A DNA stretch of 64,000 nucleotides from Rheinheimera mesophila (GTDB lineage: Bacteria; Pseudomonadota; Gammaproteobacteria; Enterobacterales; Alteromonadaceae), in contig NZ_LAVS01000008.1 in NCBI RefSeq assembly GCF_000986865.1, positions 1 through 64,000 on the forward strand. Direction: 5' to 3'. Positions 60,253 through 64,000 of the stretch are shown one piece after another (position 1 is the first letter of the stretch; each line of letters starts with the position of its first letter). The notes under the pieces are model-generated. The model was not told the origin of the DNA and did no database searches. It worked only from the letters and a program-made list of their open reading frames with translations. A program made the position numbers and the translations under genes.

Positions 60253-60936
60253 TTATTCGGTTTGATTTACCCGGACCACCACGGTTTTACCAATAAAATC
60301 CTGCAGAGAACGACGTTTTTTATTCAGTAACATCGTAAGTAACTCGGCAACAAACCAACAGGTTGCGATAACAGTAAAACCCAGCACCATAGAGTTAATG
60401 TGATCTGGCACAAAACCATCCAGCACCATCACCACAGCAACAAATAAAACAATCAACGCCCAAAGAATATTTAAAACTAAGGTCACTGATTCACGTCGCA
60501 GCGCCTGCCAGATGCCGATGTCCGCCTCGTCTGCGTCATTGACCACTTTAATATCCATCATCATTTTCCCTAAAGTCTGACCATAACAGCCATGCATAAT
60601 GATGGTATAAATGGCCACCTGCACTGCATTGCAGGCTTGCAGAAACTTATCTTGCATCGAATATTCAACGCCCAGTAGCAAGCACTCGATGTAAAGCACA
60701 AAAGCAAAAAAAATACCGTCACAAACCACAGCCCCTACTCTGGGCCAAAAGGTGGAGTATTTCAAAGACGCTGCAGATAACTGTTGTTCTAATCGCTGCT
60801 CAGCCAAATGGGTCGGATCATTGAGGAGCCGCAGGATTTCTTGATATCGGTCAGGATATTTTTCTTTATCGATGCGCTCGGCACAATCGCGCAAAGCAGC
60901 CAGAGAGTAAGTGGAATAAGCCGGGGTCTGCTCCAT
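60253..60936 (-). CDS. RDD family membrane protein
   Basis: 227 aa. A cytoplasmic N-terminus (YSLAALRDCAERIDKEKYPDRY), then an RDD domain with three to four membrane helices (WPRVGAVVCDGIFFAFVLYI; GQTLGKMMMDIKVVN; SVTLVLNILWALIVLFVAVV; RRSLQDFIGKTVVVR). The family is often linked to ion transport or envelope stress; the function here is unknown. Confidence 0.88.
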   Translation of the reverse strand: MEQTPAYSTYSLAALRDCAERIDKEKYPDRYQEILRLLNDPTHLAEQRLEQQLSAASLKYSTFWPRVGAVVCDGIFFAFVLYIECLLLGVEYSMQDKFLQACNAVQVAIYTIIMHGCYGQTLGKMMMDIKVVNDADEADIGIWQALRRESVTLVLNILWALIVLFVAVVMVLDGFVPDHINSMVLGFTVIATCWFVAELLTMLLNKKRRSLQDFIGKTVVVRVNQTE

Positions 60937-61022
60937 CAGTATCCATCTCCTTTAACTATTAACCGTCCGTACTCTGGTGCAGCGCAGCATTCGCGGCGCT
61001 GCATTTGAACCACTCACGTAGA

Positions 61023-61361
61023 TCAGAAACTAACGCCGTAATTGGCATCCACCAGTTCACTGACTTGCAGTTTATCGACAGATGGCAGGGCTCTAAACCA
61101 GTCGCTGATCACCTGGATATCGTCCTGCGTGGCAGACCCATAACGGTGTGCAGACCAGATAAAAGCCTCAAACTGAGTTTTGTCACCACCACCGGCCATC
61201 ACCAAATCACGACTTTCAATCAGAGCAATAAACTGGTCCAGCAATTTGCTGAAATCCTGTTCAGACTCCAGACCTAACTCACAGGACAACATAAAACCAT
61301 ATTCAGTAAATTCGCCCAGATAAAGTTTTTTCTGTAAACGACGACTTCTGGATTTAGACAT
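61023..61361 (-). CDS. yggL: YggL family protein (50S-associated, DUF469)
   Basis: 112 aa. MSKSRSRRLQKKLYLGEFTE and FQALIES-type helices; C-terminal VSELVDANYGVSF. E. coli YggL binds the 50S subunit. AAGGAG precedes the ATG at 61361; the 19 codons upstream are not family-like. Confidence 0.88.
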   Translation of the reverse strand: MSKSRSRRLQKKLYLGEFTEYGFMLSCELGLESEQDFSKLLDQFIALIESRDLVMAGGGDKTQFEAFIWSAHRYGSATQDDIQVISDWFRALPSVDKLQVSELVDANYGVSF

Positions 61362-61682
61362 GAGATCTCCTTGGCGCACCCACCGCTGATTCGGTCTGAT
61401 GCGAAATAAACACAACATAGGATCTCGTTATCAGGGGCGGTTAAGCAAGCTTTTTTTTGTGGCCACCAGTTTAGCGCCGTAAAAGTCACAGTTTAGCGGC
61501 CAGCTTCTGGCTTTAATCAACCAGATATTTGATAAAAATCAAAAATTCATCATGCAGTACAACCAAAATTTGATAATATCAGTAAAACTTAAAGTAAGCT
61601 GACTGCGTGTTGAAACGCAACAGTTACTGCTGTAAGTCAGGGCACGTAGGTATCGCCATTTTTATTCATACAGAGGCATGTC
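61362..61682. other. Intergenic region upstream of the chemoreceptor
   Basis: 321 bp holding the promoter regions of yggL (minus) and of the chemoreceptor (plus). I found no sigma-28 match of the flagellin type and no gene. Confidence 0.4.
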
Positions 61683-63302
61683 ATGTTAAGAGAAATCACC
61701 ATACAAAAGCGTTTATTGTTCGCCTTCTCACTGCTCATTCTGCTGCTGATCGGTGTTGGTACTTTGTCTCTTTCATCAATGAAAACGATCCGAAGCCATG
61801 CAGCAGAAGTTGAAACGAATATGCTGCCAGCCATTCTGAGTCTGGGGGAAGTCAATCTTAATTTGATGCGGGTCAGAGTGTTTACCCTGCGACTACTGCT
61901 GGATAAAGACCAACAAAGCCGTCAGCATACCGCAGCACAAATTCAGCAGATGAAACAGGCGGTAGAAAAATATTCAGCGGATTACCAAAAAACTATCCGT
62001 AGTGACGAGGAGCTGAAGCTTTATCATCAATTTACAGCTTCTGTCGCGGCCTATTATGCGGCGCAACAACAGTTTTATACGCTGGCTTTACAAGGTGATC
62101 TTGCCCAAGCCGAAGCACTGTTATCTGAGATTAATCCGTTGAGCGATCGAATGACAAAAGATTTGGTTGCCATCATACATTTTAATGAAAAAGCCGCATT
62201 AGAGGTTCGAAACAGCTCTATTGCAAAGTATGAAAGTACCTTCTGGCTGATCCTGACGATCGTGGTGATCGCTGCTTGTATCGGCTTACTGGTTGCCAAA
62301 GTCATGGCGTCCAGCATCAATACACCACTGCAACAGGCAGTAAAAACTGCGGAAACTGTAGCTGCCGGCGATTTAACTCTACAGACACAGATCCAGGGGG
62401 ATGATGAACTGACTCGTTTAGCCCGCGCTCTGCAGATCATGCAAACGAATCTGCGCGAAGCCATAGTCCAAATCGGTAGCTCATCGAGTCAATTAGCCTC
62501 AGCCGCTGAAGAATTAAATGTAGTGACTGAAGAATCATCCAAAGCGCTGCAACTGCAAAACGATGAAGTGCAACAGGCCGCTGCTGCAATTACACAAATG
62601 AGCGCTGCAGTCGATGAAGTCGCACAAACTGCATTACGGACCTCAGACGCATCGACTGAATCGGCTCGTCTGGCCTCCGATGGCAAACTCAGAGTGGCCG
62701 AAACTGCCGCAGTCATTAACGAGATGAACAGTGACATGACCGACAGCAGCGAGGTGATCAATACCTTAGCGACTCAGGTTGCCTCTATAGGACAGGTACT
62801 GGATGTGATTCGAGCTGTCGCTGAGCAAACCAACTTACTGGCACTGAATGCGGCCATTGAAGCAGCCCGGGCAGGCGAAGCTGGCCGGGGCTTTGCGGTA
62901 GTTGCTGATGAAGTGCGTAGCCTGGCGCATCGTACCCAGGTGTCCACAGGTGAAATTGAGGCTATGGTGCGTGAAGTGCAGAACTCAGCAACTGCTGCAG
63001 TGTCTTCCATCACCAATACCGGCAAAAAAGCCAGTGAGGCACAAACTGTTGTGAAAGCTGCTGCTGAAGTACTGGATAGGATCGCCAGCCGGATCCTGTC
63101 GATCAGTGACAGTAACCATATTATTGCAAGCGCTGCAGAACAGCAGTCCAAAGTAGCTCGCGAAATTGACAGAAACATCATTACGATCAGTGATCTGGCG
63201 GCTCAAACTGCAGCGGGCGCCCATCAAACCAGTGCAAGTTCTTCCGAGCTGACCAGACTAGCCTTTGATTTAAACACTTTAGTCGCACGTTTTCGAGTCT
63301 GA
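61683..63302 (+). CDS. Methyl-accepting chemotaxis protein
   Basis: 539 aa. TM1 (about 11-31), a four-helix-bundle periplasmic ligand domain (about 32-188), TM2 (about 189-209), HAMP, and a signalling domain with the hairpin tip [20 protein letters not shown]. There is no C-terminal NWETF-type CheR-docking pentapeptide. The ligand is unknown. A strong terminator follows. Confidence 0.94.
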   Translation: MLREITIQKRLLFAFSLLILLLIGVGTLSLSSMKTIRSHAAEVETNMLPAILSLGEVNLNLMRVRVFTLRLLLDKDQQSRQHTAAQIQQMKQAVEKYSADYQKTIRSDEELKLYHQFTASVAAYYAAQQQFYTLALQGDLAQAEALLSEINPLSDRMTKDLVAIIHFNEKAALEVRNSSIAKYESTFWLILTIVVIAACIGLLVAKVMASSINTPLQQAVKTAETVAAGDLTLQTQIQGDDELTRLARALQIMQTNLREAIVQIGSSSSQLASAAEELNVVTEESSKALQLQNDEVQQAAAAITQMSAAVDEVAQTALRTSDASTESARLASDGKLRVAETAAVINEMNSDMTDSSEVINTLATQVASIGQVLDVIRAVAEQTNLLALNAAIEAARAGEAGRGFAVVADEVRSLAHRTQVSTGEIEAMVREVQNSATAAVSSITNTGKKASEAQTVVKAAAEVLDRIASRILSISDSNHIIASAAEQQSKVAREIDRNIITISDLAAQTAAGAHQTSASSSELTRLAFDLNTLVARFRV

Positions 63303-63313
63303 TATCCCCTGTC

Positions 63314-63349
63314 GGGTCGCTTTGGCGCAACGCCAAAGCGACCCTTTTT
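63314..63349 (+). terminator. Rho-independent terminator of the chemoreceptor gene
   Basis: A 14-bp perfect stem GGGTCGCTTTGGCG/CGCCAAAGCGACCC with a CAA loop, followed by five T. Confidence 0.92.
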
Positions 63350-63557
63350 CAGCTTCGCAAAAACCACAAACTGAGCTATGATGCGCGGCCGAAAATCTGA
63401 CCAGATAAGCCCGCTGTCACACGGAATGTAGTGGTAGTGCAGCAAGGCGACAACACAATGACAGAGCGGCTCCTGGGCCTGTGCGGTGATTAAGGTTCAG
63501 CACTGTTGCACGACATCAGGCAGTCAATCCGGCTACAGCTTCCAGTAAGAAGGGTCT

Positions 63558-64000
63558 ATGCATTCATCCAACGCGCTTTACACAGACTTGTCTGGTTATT
63601 ATGACCTGATGTGCGCTGATATTGACTATCAGACGCAAAGCCAAAGCGCGCGCCGCTTGCATCAGTTTTTTGGAGGAAATGGCCGGACTCATCTGGATTT
63701 GGCCTGCGGTACAGGCCCGCATATCCGGCATTTTCTCGATGCAGGCTACCAAAGCAGCGGGCTGGATCTGAACCAACCTATGCTGGATAAAGCCCGACAG
63801 CGTTGTCCTGAGGCGCACTTTACGCTGCAAAATATGTGTGATTTTACGCTGGAGCAACAGGTCGACTTCATTACTTGCTTTTTGTACTCCATTCACTACA
63901 GCGCCAGCATCAAAAATCTTAAAGCCTGTATTCATAGTGTGTTTAACGCGCTAAAACCGGGCGGCGTGTTTTGTTTTAATGCTGTGGATAAAGACAAAAT
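63558..64000 (+). CDS. Class I SAM-dependent methyltransferase (partial, runs off window)
   Basis: The first 147 codons are visible, from an ATG with AAGAAGGG upstream. MHSSNALYTDLSGYYDLM is followed by the SAM-binding motif LDLACGTGPHIRHFLDAGY (about 47-65), GLDLNQPMLDKAR, DFITCFLYSIHYSAS and ALKPGGVFCFNAVDKDK. The substrate is unknown; the 3' end lies outside the window. Confidence 0.88.
   Translation, partial: MHSSNALYTDLSGYYDLMCADIDYQTQSQSARRLHQFFGGNGRTHLDLACGTGPHIRHFLDAGYQSSGLDLNQPMLDKARQRCPEAHFTLQNMCDFTLEQQVDFITCFLYSIHYSASIKNLKACIHSVFNALKPGGVFCFNAVDKDK

Noticed and set aside
1-64000. CRISPR array
   Set aside because: No regularly spaced direct repeats or cas genes found.

Overview
The window looks like chromosome from a free-living, polarly flagellated gammaproteobacterium of the Rheinheimera/Alteromonadales type. 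The grounds are the flg gene order, the FlgO/FlgP/FlgT set, a dual-domain FlgJ, MutH, YggL, an argW-like tRNA, and ERIC-type repeats. The genus is an inference; no marker gene in the window settles it.

1-23,464 is one large flagellar and chemotaxis region. The left edge carries the 5' end of a chimeric flagellin-like gene, followed by two nearly identical flagellin genes with textbook sigma-28 promoters. Next come a GT-B type glycosyltransferase and the axial genes flgL-flgK-flgJ-flgI-flgH-flgG-flgF, an unrecognised secreted protein, and flgE-flgD-flgC-flgB, cheR and cheV, all on the minus strand. The divergent plus-strand block is flgA-flgM-flgN, then flgP (minus) facing away from flgT (plus), a tRNA-Arg(CCU), and a three-gene FlgO-family operon. 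I could read GG-N10-GC sigma-54 sites before flgB, flgF, flgA, flgP, flgT and the flgO operon, and sigma-28 sites before the flagellins and flgM. This matches the usual polar-flagellum hierarchy: sigma-54 for hook-basal body, sigma-28 for filament and FlgM.

23,500-31,500 is housekeeping: thyA-lgt, ptsP-rppH, mutH, a periplasmic binding lipoprotein and dbpA. The rppH-mutH gap holds three DnaA-box matches.

31,500-36,400 is repeat-rich. Two ERIC-like repeats in inverted orientation bracket a thioesterase gene, and one of them supplies the stop codon of a fatty acid desaturase that is paired with its ferredoxin reductase. A 266-bp folded palindromic element has split a VOC-family gene, and both halves can still be read. 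A lipoprotein gene nearby carries an in-frame TGA.

36,400-51,100 is mixed metabolism, transport and envelope: GNAT acetyltransferase, tpx, a cupredoxin-like protein facing an outer-membrane barrel, a LysE exporter, a secreted ATP-dependent DNA ligase, a DUF3422 protein, a TorT-like gene with a nonsense codon, upp, an MtfA-type peptidase, an SlyD-type FKBP and a divergent class A penicillin-binding protein.

51,100-64,000 holds a probable signalling operon (PstS-like binding protein, outer-membrane barrel, GGDEF-EAL protein), an exported DJ-1/PfpI protein facing a LysR regulator, a lipocalin, a CstA-type transporter, an RDD protein, yggL, a chemoreceptor and the start of a methyltransferase gene.

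Four genes are visibly broken or suspect (VOC gene, third FlgO paralogue, lipoprotein with TGA, TorT), and the edge flagellin is chimeric. Local gene decay or sequence error should be considered for each separately.
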